Shown: positions 8,888-20,100 of the stretch, in pieces
How the letters are laid out: every line of letters starts with the position of its first letter
How positions within the stretch are numbered: position 1 is the first letter of the stretch
Source of the DNA: Candidatus Bathyarchaeia archaeon
GTDB lineage: Archaea; Thermoproteota; Bathyarchaeia; 40CM-2-53-6; DTGE01
Assembly (NCBI GenBank): GCA_038852285.1
Contig: JAWCKG010000016.1
Coordinates: forward strand, 1 to 42,579
DNA: 42,579 nucleotides
Direction of reading: 5' to 3'
Made by a program: the position numbers and the translations under genes
Notes under the pieces: generated by a model
Database searches by the model: none
Seen by the model: the letters and a program-made list of their open reading frames with translations, nothing else
What the model was told of the DNA's origin: nothing

Positions 8888-10015
8888 TTATGTCGAAGGT
8901 TCGCCGTGGGGCAACACGACCACCTTCATTCCGCCCAGAGACCTTTGAACCTCAAATGCCTCGTTTATGCGTTCCAAAGGAAATTTATGAGTTACCATTT
9001 CGCGGAAAGGATATTTCCTCCACTTTCCCCCCATGAACCTTAAAAACTCGAATTCATGTCTCGCCACTTTAGAATAGGAGCCTACGATCTTTATCTGCCT
9101 ATTCGTTATGAAGTACGGGTTTACAGCTACTGGGCCGTAGTCGGCGTATGCCCCCACCTCCAAGATTCTTCCTCCGTCCCTAACCATTGAAACGGCCTCC
9201 TGGATGGCGCTGGGAATCCCCGTACAATCCATGACTACGTCGGGTCCGTATCCTCCGGTCAACTCCTTAACCATTTTGATCCTCTCCTCCGGGGTTCTTA
9301 CCTCATTTATGTCGATTACATGCGTGGCTCCAATCCTCTTGGCGAATTCAAGCCTCTTCGCCGGTCCACCAATCATGATTGTTTCTAACGCTCCCCTTTC
9401 CATGGAGAGGATTAAACCAAACATGCCTATCGGACCTGAGCCTTGCACCGCGACTATGTCGTTTAAATTGATCTCAACGTTCTCCAAGCCGGCGATCATT
9501 GTTGGGCCAGCGCAGCCCACCGCTGATATGGCGAGAGTTGGAAGGTCCTCAGGAACCTTGAAGATGTAGGTTCCAGCTGGAAGGTAAATTTGCTCCGCGA
9601 ATCCTCCGAATAAGTGGGGTGGCCTGTCCGAAGGAGTGCTCAAACCTATCGCTTTCCTGTTGAGACATCTCGTCGGGGAATTCCTTAAACAGTAGTAGCA
9701 TCTCCCACACGTTATTCCTATCGCCCAGTATATTCTGTCGCCTTCAGACAACGGTTTCCCCATTGAGTCTTTGGTAACGCTCCTCCCTAATTCCTCCACC
9801 ACTCCGACACTTTCATGTCCAAGGATCACCGGAGTCTTCACCCATGGGACCTTGCCAGACCAGACGTGAATGTCAGTTCCGCAAATCCCGGCGGTTAGGA
9901 TCTTCGCTAATACGGCGTTGTCTTCTACGGTAGGTTTAGGGAAGTCTCGAATTTTTAATGGCTCATTCGCTTTTTCAAATACAGCCGCCTTAACCATGTC
10001 CATAACCACTCCCAT
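8888..10015 (-). CDS. Zinc-dependent medium-chain alcohol dehydrogenase
   Basis: 375 residues. The catalytic zinc ligands are Cys45 in GICGTD and His67-Glu68 in GHESVG. The structural zinc site has Cys103, 106, 109 and 117. A Rossmann GSGPIG motif lies near residue 200 and the C-terminal half is a typical NAD(P) domain. This predicts oxidation or reduction of an alcohol/aldehyde or polyol with NAD(P). It is the last gene of a three-gene minus-strand set with a ferritin-like protein and an acyl-CoA-type aldehyde dehydrogenase, so alcohol and aldehyde steps may be sequential. M1, M5 or M7 could be the start; M7 (VKAAVFEK) fits the family best. Confidence 0.9.
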   Translation of the reverse strand: MGVVMDMVKAAVFEKANEPLKIRDFPKPTVEDNAVLAKILTAGICGTDIHVWSGKVPWVKTPVILGHESVGVVEELGRSVTKDSMGKPLSEGDRIYWAIGITCGRCYYCLRNSPTRCLNRKAIGLSTPSDRPPHLFGGFAEQIYLPAGTYIFKVPEDLPTLAISAVGCAGPTMIAGLENVEINLNDIVAVQGSGPIGMFGLILSMERGALETIMIGGPAKRLEFAKRIGATHVIDINEVRTPEERIKMVKELTGGYGPDVVMDCTGIPSAIQEAVSMVRDGGRILEVGAYADYGPVAVNPYFITNRQIKIVGSYSKVARHEFEFLRFMGGKWRKYPFREMVTHKFPLERINEAFEVQRSLGGMKVVVLPHGEPST

Positions 10016-10076
10016 TAGGTTATTTAAACTTCATCATTTTGAACATTGAATTATAACGTGGTGAAGGCTGTCGTCA

Positions 10077-10511
10077 TCACCCTTCATCGGCTATTAATTT
10101 AAGCTTACGTTTTTGGCTTTCTCTGGAGAATTGAGCGAGAAGCTCGCTGGCGTCTGGTGAAGCGTAAATGATCGTTGCCGAAGCCTCCTCGTAGAGCTTC
10201 TGTAAAGCATCCTCTAACTCCGCCGCTTTCTCAAGGCTGTATTGACTCCCTTCTCGCATCTTGTTAATTTGAACCGTGTAATGCTCCAGGTTTAGACCCG
10301 TGATCGGCTCTAAGGAGAATTCCGTAACAGTTAATTGACGCACCCTATTTAAGGACTCAACTCGGCCTATGCTTTCCCGAATAGTTTGGGAAAGCGTTTC
10401 CCTTAAGGCTTTGTCTTTAACCTCTTTTGCGAGGTGCTCGTAGAACTGGGCCACGCCTCGCTCTACTTCGATTAACGCGCTTATCACCTGGCTGAAAGTG
10501 TACTTTTCCAC
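10077..10511 (-). CDS. Ferritin-like (rubrerythrin-type) domain protein
   Basis: 144 residues, all helical. The first helix carries EVERGVAQFYEHLA, with Glu15/17 and Glu25-His26 in the spacing of ferritin-like metal-binding helices. A later helix has AELEDALQKLYEEA. There is no rubredoxin domain, unlike the rubrerythrin at 18.9 kb. It may bind a di-iron centre or keep only the fold. It sits between an aldehyde dehydrogenase (22 bases upstream) and an alcohol dehydrogenase (61 bases downstream) on the same strand, suggesting co-transcription. The role within that operon is unknown; peroxide protection of the dehydrogenases is one possibility. Confidence 0.65.
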   Translation of the reverse strand: MEKYTFSQVISALIEVERGVAQFYEHLAKEVKDKALRETLSQTIRESIGRVESLNRVRQLTVTEFSLEPITGLNLEHYTVQINKMREGSQYSLEKAAELEDALQKLYEEASATIIYASPDASELLAQFSRESQKRKLKLIADEG

Positions 10512-10533
10512 GCCTACCGCCCACTAATCCAAT

Positions 10534-12009
10534 TTACCACCTGGCTATCACGATTTTCTTGTCGGTGAAGAAGTCTACGCAGTCTATTTGCCCGTGCAAC
10601 ACTCCGAAAAACGAGTCCTTCCATCCTCCGAAGGGGAAGAACGCCATTGGAGCGGGTATTCCTAAGTTTATTCCTATATTTCCCGCCTTCACTTGCGTTC
10701 TGAACTCCCTGGCCGACCGTCCGCTTGACGTAAATATGCATGCGGCATTCCCATAATTGCTCTTGTTGATCATTTCTACGGCTTCGCTAAGGCTTTTAAC
10801 CTTGATGATGCTGGCGACTGGTCCAAAGATTTCCTCTTTAGCTATCTTCATATCCGTTGTAACGTCGTCGAATATTGTCGCGCCTATGAAATAGCCTTTC
10901 GGATATTCTTTCACCTCAACGTTCCTTCCATCCAATATGAGCTTCGCCCCATCCTGCAGTCCGCTCTCAATGAAGCCAAGTATTCTCTCCTTGGATTTTC
11001 TGGTAACAACTGGACCCATCTCCACCGCTTCATCAAGCCCATATCCCAATCTAAGTTTTGAACTAGCCTCGAGGAATTTGTCCCGTAGCTTCTCGTAGAT
11101 TTCACCTACGGCGACGAGGTTTGCTCCAGAAAGGCATCTCTGACCCGTATTTCCGTAAAAGGAGGGCATCAACGCCCTGATGCAAGATTCTAGCTCCGCG
11201 TCCGGCATCACCACTACGAAGTTTTTAGCGCCCGCCTGCACTAGGGCTCTTTTCCCCATTTCCCCCGCCTGTTTGTAGATTTGTTTTCCCACCGCGGTTG
11301 AGCCAACGAACGCCACCCCCTTCACATCAGGGTGAGATATCAATGCCTCAGAAACTTCGCGTCCTCCGTGAACTAGGTTTATCACGCCGGGTGGGAAGCC
11401 AACCTTCTCCATGATCTTAACGGTCCAATGCAAAGGTAGTGGACAAATCTCGCTTGGTTTCGCCACCACCGTGCACCCAAGCGCCAACGCGAAGGGTATG
11501 AACCAGAAGGGCGCTAAAGAGGGAAAGTTGAACGGCCCAAGTACCGCGAAAACCCCTAAAGGCTCCTTTATCAGGGTCTCGTCGATTCCGGGAGCTATTT
11601 GATCCATTCGCTCCCCTTTGGCTTCCGTATAGGCTATCGCGCAGGCGGATTCCACGTTTTCTACAAGCCTCCTCATCTCACCTCTGCTTTCATCGATGAT
11701 TTTTCCATGATTTTGGGTAGTGATCCTCGCGAGGTCCTCCAAGCCTTCTTCTAACACGTTTTTGAGTTTGTAAATGTATTGCACCCTTGTGGGCATGGGG
11801 AGATTTTTCCATCTCTCGAACGCGTTTTGAGCGGCCTCGACGGCCCGGTTTACCTCCTCCTTTAAAGCGTACGGAACCTCCGCGATCACCTCATCTTTCG
11901 CCGGGTTCATTACGGGCGCAACGTTCGGGGAAGAAGAATCAACCCATTCCCCCTCAATGAAAAGCTTCAACCTGCCATAATTTCCCTGAACCTCAGGTAG
12001 CAAAACCAT
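10534..12009 (-). CDS. Aldehyde dehydrogenase of the methylmalonate-semialdehyde (CoA-acylating) type
   Basis: 491 residues, the normal family length. The active site GQRCLSG (Cys near residue 292) is clear. The region where ordinary aldehyde dehydrogenases have the general-base Glu reads QAGAKNFVVVMPDAE. This lacks that Glu, as in methylmalonate-semialdehyde dehydrogenase (ALDH6/MmsA), which transfers the acyl group to CoA. GSTAVGK gives the NAD-binding turn and EEIFGPV the C-terminal signature. The likely product is an acyl-CoA from malonate or methylmalonate semialdehyde or a related aldehyde. It is first in a set with a ferritin-like protein and an alcohol dehydrogenase. The HTH regulator 180 bases upstream on the same strand may control it. 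Confidence 0.85.
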   Translation of the reverse strand: MVLLPEVQGNYGRLKLFIEGEWVDSSSPNVAPVMNPAKDEVIAEVPYALKEEVNRAVEAAQNAFERWKNLPMPTRVQYIYKLKNVLEEGLEDLARITTQNHGKIIDESRGEMRRLVENVESACAIAYTEAKGERMDQIAPGIDETLIKEPLGVFAVLGPFNFPSLAPFWFIPFALALGCTVVAKPSEICPLPLHWTVKIMEKVGFPPGVINLVHGGREVSEALISHPDVKGVAFVGSTAVGKQIYKQAGEMGKRALVQAGAKNFVVVMPDAELESCIRALMPSFYGNTGQRCLSGANLVAVGEIYEKLRDKFLEASSKLRLGYGLDEAVEMGPVVTRKSKERILGFIESGLQDGAKLILDGRNVEVKEYPKGYFIGATIFDDVTTDMKIAKEEIFGPVASIIKVKSLSEAVEMINKSNYGNAACIFTSSGRSAREFRTQVKAGNIGINLGIPAPMAFFPFGGWKDSFFGVLHGQIDCVDFFTDKKIVIARW

Positions 12010-12190
12010 CCTTTAACATCCCTCCTTCACATATCCACATTAAGCTCCATCTTAACAACAGCTTCAATTATTAACATTTACGATGAAAGGCGCCGTATGA
12101 GCACTATTTCGTAAGTATGGAGGTTTATCGTGAGAGGAATATTGAGTCCCGGGGCTTCGTGTTATGGCTTTAGCTTCGAATTGGCCCTTT

Positions 12191-12616
12191 CTATATTCTC
12201 CTGTATTTCAGCCCCAATCTTTCATCTATGCTTTTCGCTATCTTCCTTACGTTTTCCAGTATTCTATGTATGTCAGATTCGATTTCGTCAAGGGTCATTT
12301 GTAGGCTATCGGTTCTAAGCTCATAGTATCTGCTTCTTCTAAGAACTATGCCGCATCGGATCATCTTGTTCAGGTGGTGGACAACCGCGCCCCGCGTGAC
12401 GCCCACTAGCTCAGCTAATTCGTCGCTGGTTACCCCTATTTGGTTGTGCGCCCGTTCCAGTAGCTTTTCGAAAATTTTGATTACCGTTTTATCCTTGTCC
12501 CTTTCGCTTAGGAATCCAAGCGACTTGCATAGCCATTCAACGTCTTCTAGAAGCTCATCCCTCGTTGGGGGGCGAAGGCGTTTTATCTCGTACTTGGCTA
12601 ATACGTCGCGGCTCAT
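12191..12616 (-). CDS. Winged-helix transcription regulator (ArsR/MarR-like)
   Basis: About 141 residues from ATG 12616. A longer reading from 12658 would begin inside the TATA element and is unlikely. Residues 60-105 hold a winged helix: TSDELAELVGVTRGAVVHHLN, then MIRCGIVLRRSRYYEL as the wing. The C-terminal part (IESDIHRILENVRKIAKSID) is a long helix suited to dimerisation. No metal or ligand site is recognisable. It lies just upstream of the aldehyde dehydrogenase operon and divergent from cdc48, so it may regulate either or itself. Confidence 0.75.
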   Translation of the reverse strand: MSRDVLAKYEIKRLRPPTRDELLEDVEWLCKSLGFLSERDKDKTVIKIFEKLLERAHNQIGVTSDELAELVGVTRGAVVHHLNKMIRCGIVLRRSRYYELRTDSLQMTLDEIESDIHRILENVRKIAKSIDERLGLKYRRI

Positions 12617-12656
12617 ATCGCTCCCTAGGGGTCTTTTTTGATGGGTGAATATTAAC

Positions 12657-12682
12657 AAAAGATATATTTATATATTTCTGTT
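12657..12682 (-). promoter_or_regulatory. TATA-type promoter for the winged-helix regulator
   Basis: On the minus strand this reads AACAGAAA followed by TATATAAATATATC, a good BRE plus TATA box. It is placed about 45 bases before the ATG at 12616, which supports that start codon over the longer open frame. It lies in the divergent region shared with cdc48. Confidence 0.55.
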
Positions 12683-12759
12683 AAATAAAAATTAATATAG
12701 TCAACAATAAATTTGACAAGTTAAAGAGATGTTAAAAAGATGAGATGCAACCTCCATAA

Positions 12760-14985
<2,226 letters not shown>

Positions 14986-15220
14986 ACGGCAAATCCCCAG
15001 ACTCTTCACCCTCAAGTGAATGCATTTCAAAAAATGCTTCTTAATCAGTGTGAAAACCTTCCCTGAACTCTTTATTCAAGTAATGAAATAATCTTGTGTC
15101 TACCCTAGAGGTTACACCTGCAAGGAATATGGTAAAATAAAGGAGTAAAATAGGTCAAGAGTTTGGATACATTTGAATATGAAGACGTCGCTATTAAGTT
15201 TGCGGAAGTTAAGCTGAGAA

Positions 15221-16228
15221 ATGAAGGATTGGCCCATGATGAGGATTAAGGCCGTAGCCATGTTCTCCGGCGGATTAGACAGCATACTGGCGACGAAGCT
15301 TATGCTTGAACAAGGCGTAGATGTGAGGGCGTTAAGCTTCGCCTCTCCATTCTCCATTGATGGGAAGGAGGGACAATTAACAGCGATCATAGCTGAGAAG
15401 CTGGGAATTCCTTTGAAAAAAGTGTTTATGGATGAAGATTACCTAGAGATTGTTAAGAATCCTAAACATGGTTATGGGCGATACATGAATCCGTGCATCG
15501 ACTGTCGAATCTACATGTTAAAGAAGGCGAAAGAATACGCCGATGAGATAGGTGCAGCCTTCATTTTCACAGGGGAGGTCTTGGATGAGAGACCCATGTC
15601 CCAGCGTAGGAAGGCCTTAGAGATTATCGAAAAGGAGGCGGGGCTGGTAGGCAAAATACTTAGACCTCTTTCGGCGAAACATTTTCCTGAAACCGAGGCG
15701 GAGAGGAAGGGTTGGGTTGACAGGTCAAGGCTCTTGGACTTAAAGGGTAGATCGAGGAAAAAGCAGATGGAGCTGGCAAAACTTTTTAATATAAACGATT
15801 ATCCACACCCATCTGGCGGATGCCTACTGACTTACAAGGAGTTCGCGGCCAAGGTTAGGGACCTCATTGAACATCAAAGCAAATTGAGCTTTAAGGACAT
15901 AATGTTGCTGAAGGTCGGTAGACATTTCCGGTTTGGAGAAAATAAAATTATAGTTGGAAGAAATGAGAAGGAGAATGAGCAGCTCTTATCTTTGAAAGAC
16001 GTTAAGGATGTTTGGCTTGAAGCCTCGGGGTGTGGAAGCCCAATAACCCTTCTGCAGGGACCTGTGAAGGACGAGGCGATTGAATTAGCGGCAAGCATTA
16101 CTGCAAAATACTCGGATTATCAACGCACACCTGTCGATATAGCTGTGCATAAAGAAGGAATACAGAAAACCATTAAAGTAGACCCCATAACGGACGAATT
16201 TCTGAATACATTTAGAGTGAAATGGTAG
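15221..16228 (+). CDS. PP-loop ATPase, MnmA/ThiI-like tRNA thiolation family
   Basis: 335 residues. The PP-loop SGGLDS near residues 16-21 binds ATP for adenylating a uridine. CIDCRIYM (about residue 92) gives a CxxC pair, and further Cys occur in PSGGCLLTY and ASGCGSP, usual in sulfur-transfer tRNA enzymes. There is no THUMP domain, so it is not a complete ThiI. It resembles the archaeal group annotated as tRNA 2-thiouridylase/methyltransferase-like. The probable role is thiolation of a tRNA uridine. Start is ATG 15221 or ATG 15239 (RIKAVAMF). It stands as a single gene. Confidence 0.75.
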   Translation: MKDWPMMRIKAVAMFSGGLDSILATKLMLEQGVDVRALSFASPFSIDGKEGQLTAIIAEKLGIPLKKVFMDEDYLEIVKNPKHGYGRYMNPCIDCRIYMLKKAKEYADEIGAAFIFTGEVLDERPMSQRRKALEIIEKEAGLVGKILRPLSAKHFPETEAERKGWVDRSRLLDLKGRSRKKQMELAKLFNINDYPHPSGGCLLTYKEFAAKVRDLIEHQSKLSFKDIMLLKVGRHFRFGENKIIVGRNEKENEQLLSLKDVKDVWLEASGCGSPITLLQGPVKDEAIELAASITAKYSDYQRTPVDIAVHKEGIQKTIKVDPITDEFLNTFRVKW

Positions 16229-16329
16229 CCTTCGAGATTTTACTGGGGTGCTGCCTGGCTTTCAGTATATGTCATCTTTTTGACTTAAAAAAAAGGTGTA
16301 TAGGATAGTTTGGGATTCTGGCCGCTGAC

Positions 16330-16491
16330 CTATAAGGCTTTTAGTTCATTTGACTTAATTTTAGCGACTAAAGTGTTCCACTCTTCTTTGCTTAAGGTTA
16401 CTTGATTCCCCTCTTCTCCAATTCTCACTTTATCGTCCTCTAATTCAACAGCTGGACAACATCCGCTTTTTCCACATAGATATAGCTTCAT
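16330..16491 (-). CDS. 53-residue Cys-containing microprotein of unknown function
   Basis: ATG at 16491 to TAG at 16330. It begins MKLYLCGKSGCCPAVEL, giving a CxxxxCC cluster. Next come RIGEEGNQVTLSKEEWNTL and a charged helical tail. The Cys cluster plus 'GEEGN.V.L..EEW' looks like a recurring small archaeal/bacterial protein. I do not know its function. A metal or Fe-S site or a redox role is possible. It is convergent with the PP-loop gene. Confidence 0.7.
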   Translation of the reverse strand: MKLYLCGKSGCCPAVELEDDKVRIGEEGNQVTLSKEEWNTLVAKIKSNELKAL

Positions 16492-16855
16492 GTTTTTCAC
16501 CAATGTTTGTTGGCAGAGTTAAACACACCGTTATTTAAAGGTTTACCCTAAACTTTTATATGACGGTAAGATAAAGACTCTGTTTAGGCTTTGTTTATAC
16601 GATTTATATTTAATGGCTCAGTACATAGGAAGAGCTTATTTTGCCATCATTGCACCTCTGGTTTCATGAATAGAGACCCATTTTGCTTGATGAACAGTGG
16701 TGAGTCTTATTGGCTTCAATATGATGTTGTGTTTCCAGCGTAAGCTTTAAAAATGGGGGGTTTGAGGTTTAATTTTGCGGTGTTTTTTACTATATTAATT
16801 TGTCGGACCGCCATGTTGGCAAGAAAAGTTTATATGATCTCTTATTGGAGGTTTG
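16492..16855. other. Gene-free stretch with thioredoxin promoter
   Basis: No gene was seen. AGTTTATATGATC near 16827-16839 is a TATA-like element about 25 bases before the thioredoxin start. The rest is AT-rich without repeats I could recognise. Confidence 0.45.
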
Positions 16856-17308
16856 ATGATCGAAATGAGTTTGAACGGTCAAGATGACTCAGAACTTTTA
16901 AAAATTAGAATGAAGAAAATTAGGGAAATGGCTGGGAAGCTCTCTACGGACAAGTTGAGCACTGAACCTGTCGACGTGACGGATGGTGAATTTTCTAACT
17001 TCATCGAAAAACATAGGCTTGCGATCGTTGATTGCTGGGCTGCGTGGTGCGCCCCTTGCAGGATTCTCAGCCCAATAATCGACCAACTCGCCAAAGAGTA
17101 CGCTGGAAGAATTGCCTTTGGAAAGCTGAACGTGGATGAAAACCCATCAACAGCCTCTAAATTCTCAATTATGAGCATCCCAACCATACTTGTTTTCCAT
17201 AAGGGAATTTTAGTGGATAAGCTGATTGGAGTACACCCATATCAGATACTGAAGACTAGGATAGAAGACTATTTAAACCGATTCGAAGGGTCACAGGAGA
17301 AAAGCTGA
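16856..17308 (+). CDS. trx: Thioredoxin
   Basis: About 150 residues with active site WCAPC near residues 64-68 and the cis-Pro loop SIPTILVF. The fold covers about residues 45-145. An N-terminal extension of about 40 residues (rich in Lys and Met, helical) precedes it; ordinary thioredoxins are about 105 residues. It acts as a protein disulfide reductase in the cytoplasm. GGAGG lies seven to nine bases before ATG 16856; TTG 16853 is an alternative. It is followed by acylphosphatase on the same strand after 134 bases. No thioredoxin reductase gene is in the window. Confidence 0.92.
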   Translation: MIEMSLNGQDDSELLKIRMKKIREMAGKLSTDKLSTEPVDVTDGEFSNFIEKHRLAIVDCWAAWCAPCRILSPIIDQLAKEYAGRIAFGKLNVDENPSTASKFSIMSIPTILVFHKGILVDKLIGVHPYQILKTRIEDYLNRFEGSQEKS

Positions 17309-17442
17309 AGCATGCATTACTATTACCTTAAATCCACCTTTGTAAGTAGAACGGTAAAGCAGTAAAGAAACTATTTCAAGCGTCGTTTAACCCAAACCTA
17401 ATGAAGCAATTCGATTAAGCCCTATTTACGGGGTGGTGTGAA

Positions 17443-17721
17443 ATGACGGTGGTTAGGGCCCATTTATACATAAGCGGTAGGGTGCAAGGTGTTTTCTTCA
17501 GATATGAGACAAAGGCCATGGCGCTTAAACTCGGCGTTAACGGCTGGGTCAGGAACCTTCCCAACGGCCAAGTTGAAGCTTTATTGGAGGGTGAGAAAGA
17601 GAATGTGGAGAAGCTCATAGAATTCTGTCGGAAAGGGCCTCCAGGCGCTCACGTCACCCAAGTTGAGGTTAGATGGGAAAGTCCAATGGGCGATCTTAAA
17701 AGCTTCATGATCAAATACTAG
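17443..17721 (+). CDS. acyP: Acylphosphatase
   Basis: 92 residues, full length for the family. The signature [12 protein letters not shown] contains the phosphate-binding Arg20. GWVRNLPNG contains the catalytic Asn38. The enzyme hydrolyses carboxyl-phosphate bonds of acyl phosphates such as carbamoyl- or bisphosphoglycerate-type mixed anhydrides. ATG at 17443 follows GGTGTGA. The next gene, a DUF89 phosphatase, is 83 bases downstream. The two could share a transcript and both may clear damaged or unwanted phosphorylated metabolites. Confidence 0.93.
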   Translation: MTVVRAHLYISGRVQGVFFRYETKAMALKLGVNGWVRNLPNGQVEALLEGEKENVEKLIEFCRKGPPGAHVTQVEVRWESPMGDLKSFMIKY

Positions 17722-17804
17722 GCGCTTTGAATAGGTTTATTCTACATTCCCCATGAAATTTTTCTAACACTGAGTCAGGCATAGGCGGTTGGAGTTGATA
17801 CGTC

Positions 17805-18704
17805 GTGAAGGCGGGCATTGGATGTGTTCCATGCACTGTGAGAGCGGCGCTTGACATGGCTGAAAAGGCCTCTAAAGATGAGCGGGAGGTCTTGATTATT
17901 TTAAGAAAAACTTTGCGTTTCCTTTCCGCTGTTGATTACTTCGAAAAGACGCCTGCCGAGCTGCATACAATTGTTTCAAGAATCGTCAAGGAGGTAACTG
18001 GGAACCCGGATCCATTTAAGTCGATTAAACAGGAGTGCAATAAAAGGGCTTTAAAGCTTATAGCTTCGCTTACGAAAATGATGGAAGGCTTGGATAGTTT
18101 AGAGCGTCTGAATTTGATGATTAAAGCCTCCGTGTATGGCAACGCCATGGACTTCGAGGTTGAAGGTTACGATTTTAAATTGGAGGAATTCGAATTAAAC
18201 TTAGCGAAGTGCGTAGAGCGGAACCCGATAATAAACGATGTGGGTAAACTGTTGATTTTACTTAAAAACTCTGGAAAAATCATGTATTTGCTTGATAACG
18301 CTGGGGAAATCGTCTTTGATAAACTGCTTATACAAGAGATTTCTCAACTATTCAAATGTAAGATCGTCGCGGTGGTTAAACAAAGTCCTGTCCTGAACGA
18401 CGCTACTATTGAAGACGCGAACATGGTTGGGTTAACTGATGTATGCGAGGTGATCTCGACTGGAGATGATCATATAGGTGTTCACCTTGATACTTCTTCC
18501 TTAGCGTTTAAAGAATCTGTTGAAATGTCAAATCTATTGATCGCGAAAGGTCAGGGAAATTTTGAAACTCTAACCGAGTACCGTTCGATGATTAAAAAAC
18601 CGATATGCCACTTATTCAAAGTTAAATGTAAGGTGGTTTCTGATTATATGAAGGTTCCAGTAAATAGTGATGTAGTTTCGGTTTGGAAGCCTAGCGTTCA
18701 TTAA
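17805..18704 (+). CDS. DUF89 / ARMT1-like damage-control phosphatase
   Basis: 299 residues. The family hallmarks are LLDNAGEIVFD near 162-172, LNDATIEDA near 197-205 (Asp and Asn metal ligands) and KGQGNFETL near 246. The N-terminus has C7-x-x-C10, common in the archaeal members. DUF89 proteins are Co2+/Ni2+/Mn2+-dependent phosphatases acting on side-product sugar phosphates. Start GTG at 17805. It follows acylphosphatase on the same strand. The substrate is not predictable; with fae-hps in the same genome, pentose or hexulose phosphates are candidates. Confidence 0.88.
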   Translation: MKAGIGCVPCTVRAALDMAEKASKDEREVLIILRKTLRFLSAVDYFEKTPAELHTIVSRIVKEVTGNPDPFKSIKQECNKRALKLIASLTKMMEGLDSLERLNLMIKASVYGNAMDFEVEGYDFKLEEFELNLAKCVERNPIINDVGKLLILLKNSGKIMYLLDNAGEIVFDKLLIQEISQLFKCKIVAVVKQSPVLNDATIEDANMVGLTDVCEVISTGDDHIGVHLDTSSLAFKESVEMSNLLIAKGQGNFETLTEYRSMIKKPICHLFKVKCKVVSDYMKVPVNSDVVSVWKPSVH

Positions 18705-18914
18705 AAGTACCTTAAAAAGAAATGAGCTAACCGTTTTAACGAAGCTTACCCGGCTTGGAATATGTATTACTAATTAATGATGCCGGGAGATTGTTATTTT
18801 TGCGTATCCGTATTTTTCCTAACCCTTTTGTATTTTGGTACGTTTCAGAGCAGGTCCGATTTTCTCTATTATTATGAGGATGTGTTCTCGTGTGGTGGTG
18901 TTAAGGCTTCATTT

Positions 18915-19418
18915 TCAGTAGGAGATGAATTTGTTTTTGGGTGCCCCGCATATAGGACATCTGCTTGGGGCTTCTCCTTCAACTGTGTATCCGCACATTG
19001 AGCATACTTGTATTTTTTCTATGTCAACGTCTCTTCCCTCGGTGGCTGATTGTTTGGCTTTTTGGTAGAGGCCTAAGTGTATTTTTTCGGCTTGTAGAGC
19101 CCAGTTCACGGTTCTTTCAGCCCCTTTCTCTTCTTGAAGCTTCGCTACTGCGACGAAAGAGGGGTACATTTCCTCTACTTCGTATGTTTCACCCTCTATG
19201 GCGGCTTGGAGGTTTTCTTTAGTGGTTCCGAGGTTTCCTAGGGCTTTATAATGGTTAGTTGCGTGCACTTGTTCTGCGAAGGCTGTAGCCTTGAATAATC
19301 TGGCTATGTTGGGGAAGCCCTCTTCCTCGGCTTTGGTGGAGAAAATTAGGTATCTTATATGGGCTTGGCTTTCACCTGAGTATGCGGTTTCTATGTTCGA
19401 CGTCGTTATTTTCTTCAT
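18915..19418 (-). CDS. rbr: Rubrerythrin
   Basis: 167 residues. The ferritin-like domain (1-130) has the di-iron ligands in YSGESQAHIRY, EAEEEG-type helices and EQVHATNH. The C-terminal rubredoxin domain has CSMCG and CPICGAP. The protein is an NAD(P)H-linked peroxidase with an FeS4 centre that protects anaerobes from peroxide. A TATA-like TTATAAAC lies about 35-40 bases before the ATG and no ribosome site is visible, suggesting a short or absent leader. It is divergent from the Lrp regulator at 19545. Confidence 0.95.
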   Translation of the reverse strand: MKKITTSNIETAYSGESQAHIRYLIFSTKAEEEGFPNIARLFKATAFAEQVHATNHYKALGNLGTTKENLQAAIEGETYEVEEMYPSFVAVAKLQEEKGAERTVNWALQAEKIHLGLYQKAKQSATEGRDVDIEKIQVCSMCGYTVEGEAPSRCPICGAPKNKFISY

Positions 19419-19450
19419 TTATAACACTTTTAACAGGCTTAATGAACGAC

Positions 19451-19462
19451 AAGTTTATAATC
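19451..19462 (-). promoter_or_regulatory. TATA box of rubrerythrin gene
   Basis: The minus strand reads TTATAAACTT. Transcription would begin about 10 bases before the ATG at 19418. Confidence 0.45.
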
Positions 19463-19544
19463 AGGACAAATATATTAATTTTACGTCATGAAAAGTCGCA
19501 TATAATTCATTTATCATCATGAAAGCTGATTAAGGCCGTCTAAA

Positions 19545-19973
19545 ATGGTCGACCAAACGGACCTCGAAATCTTAAAAGTCCTAGAAAAGGATTCAAGCCT
19601 TCCCTACGCTGAGGTCGCGAGAATTCTCAAAATGAATGAGGCCACGGTTAGAAAAAGAATCCTCACGCTAAAAGAAAGGGGCGTCATAAAAAAGTTCACC
19701 ATCATAGTGGATCCCTCGAAAATCGGCTTAAAATCGGTCGCCATCATCGGACTGGACGTAGACCCCGCAAAGCTACTGGAGGCCTGCGAAAAGCTTTCCC
19801 AGATCCCTGAAATAAGGTATGTCGCCACATCCACGGGAGACCACGTGGTCATGACCGAAGTTTGGGCGACCGACGGAAGACACCTCTCCCAAATAATATC
19901 AGAAAAAATCGGGAAAATAGAAGGCGTAAAAAAGGTATGCCCCGCACTCATACTGGAGAAAATAAAGGAGTAA
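19545..19973 (+). CDS. Lrp/AsnC-family transcription regulator
   Basis: 142 residues. The N-terminal HTH (about 4-50) has DLEILKVLEKDSSLPYAEV and NEATVRKRI as the recognition helix. The C-terminal RAM/AsnC ligand-binding beta sheet (about 65-140) has VAIIGLDV and YVATSTGDHVV. These proteins form octamers and respond to amino acids or related metabolites. ATAT-rich sequence at 19498-19506 could be its promoter. It is divergent from rubrerythrin with a 126-base shared region, so it could control that gene as well as itself. The effector is unknown. Confidence 0.9.
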   Translation: MVDQTDLEILKVLEKDSSLPYAEVARILKMNEATVRKRILTLKERGVIKKFTIIVDPSKIGLKSVAIIGLDVDPAKLLEACEKLSQIPEIRYVATSTGDHVVMTEVWATDGRHLSQIISEKIGKIEGVKKVCPALILEKIKE

Positions 19974-20075
19974 GAAGTAAGATTAGGAATGGCCAAAAAA
20001 CTTTAATCTACTATTGAAACCTACTTATAATTGAGGTGCCGAGGTAGCTCAGCCTGGGAGAGCACCCGGCTGAAG

Positions 20076-20091
20076 ACGGTTCATGGGAGAA
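20076..20091 (+). other. tRNA-Phe intron 1 (canonical position 37/38)
   Basis: 16 bases between the anticodon loop base 37 and A38. The intron's TTCA can pair with the anticodon TGAA, as in the central helix of archaeal bulge-helix-bulge sites. Removal restores CCCGG/CCGGG. Confidence 0.65.
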
Positions 20092-20100
20092 ACCGGGGTG

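Noticed and set aside
18777-19001. 74-codon plus-strand frame rich in Phe and Cys
   Set aside because: It overlaps the 3' end of rubrerythrin on the other strand and has no conserved features.
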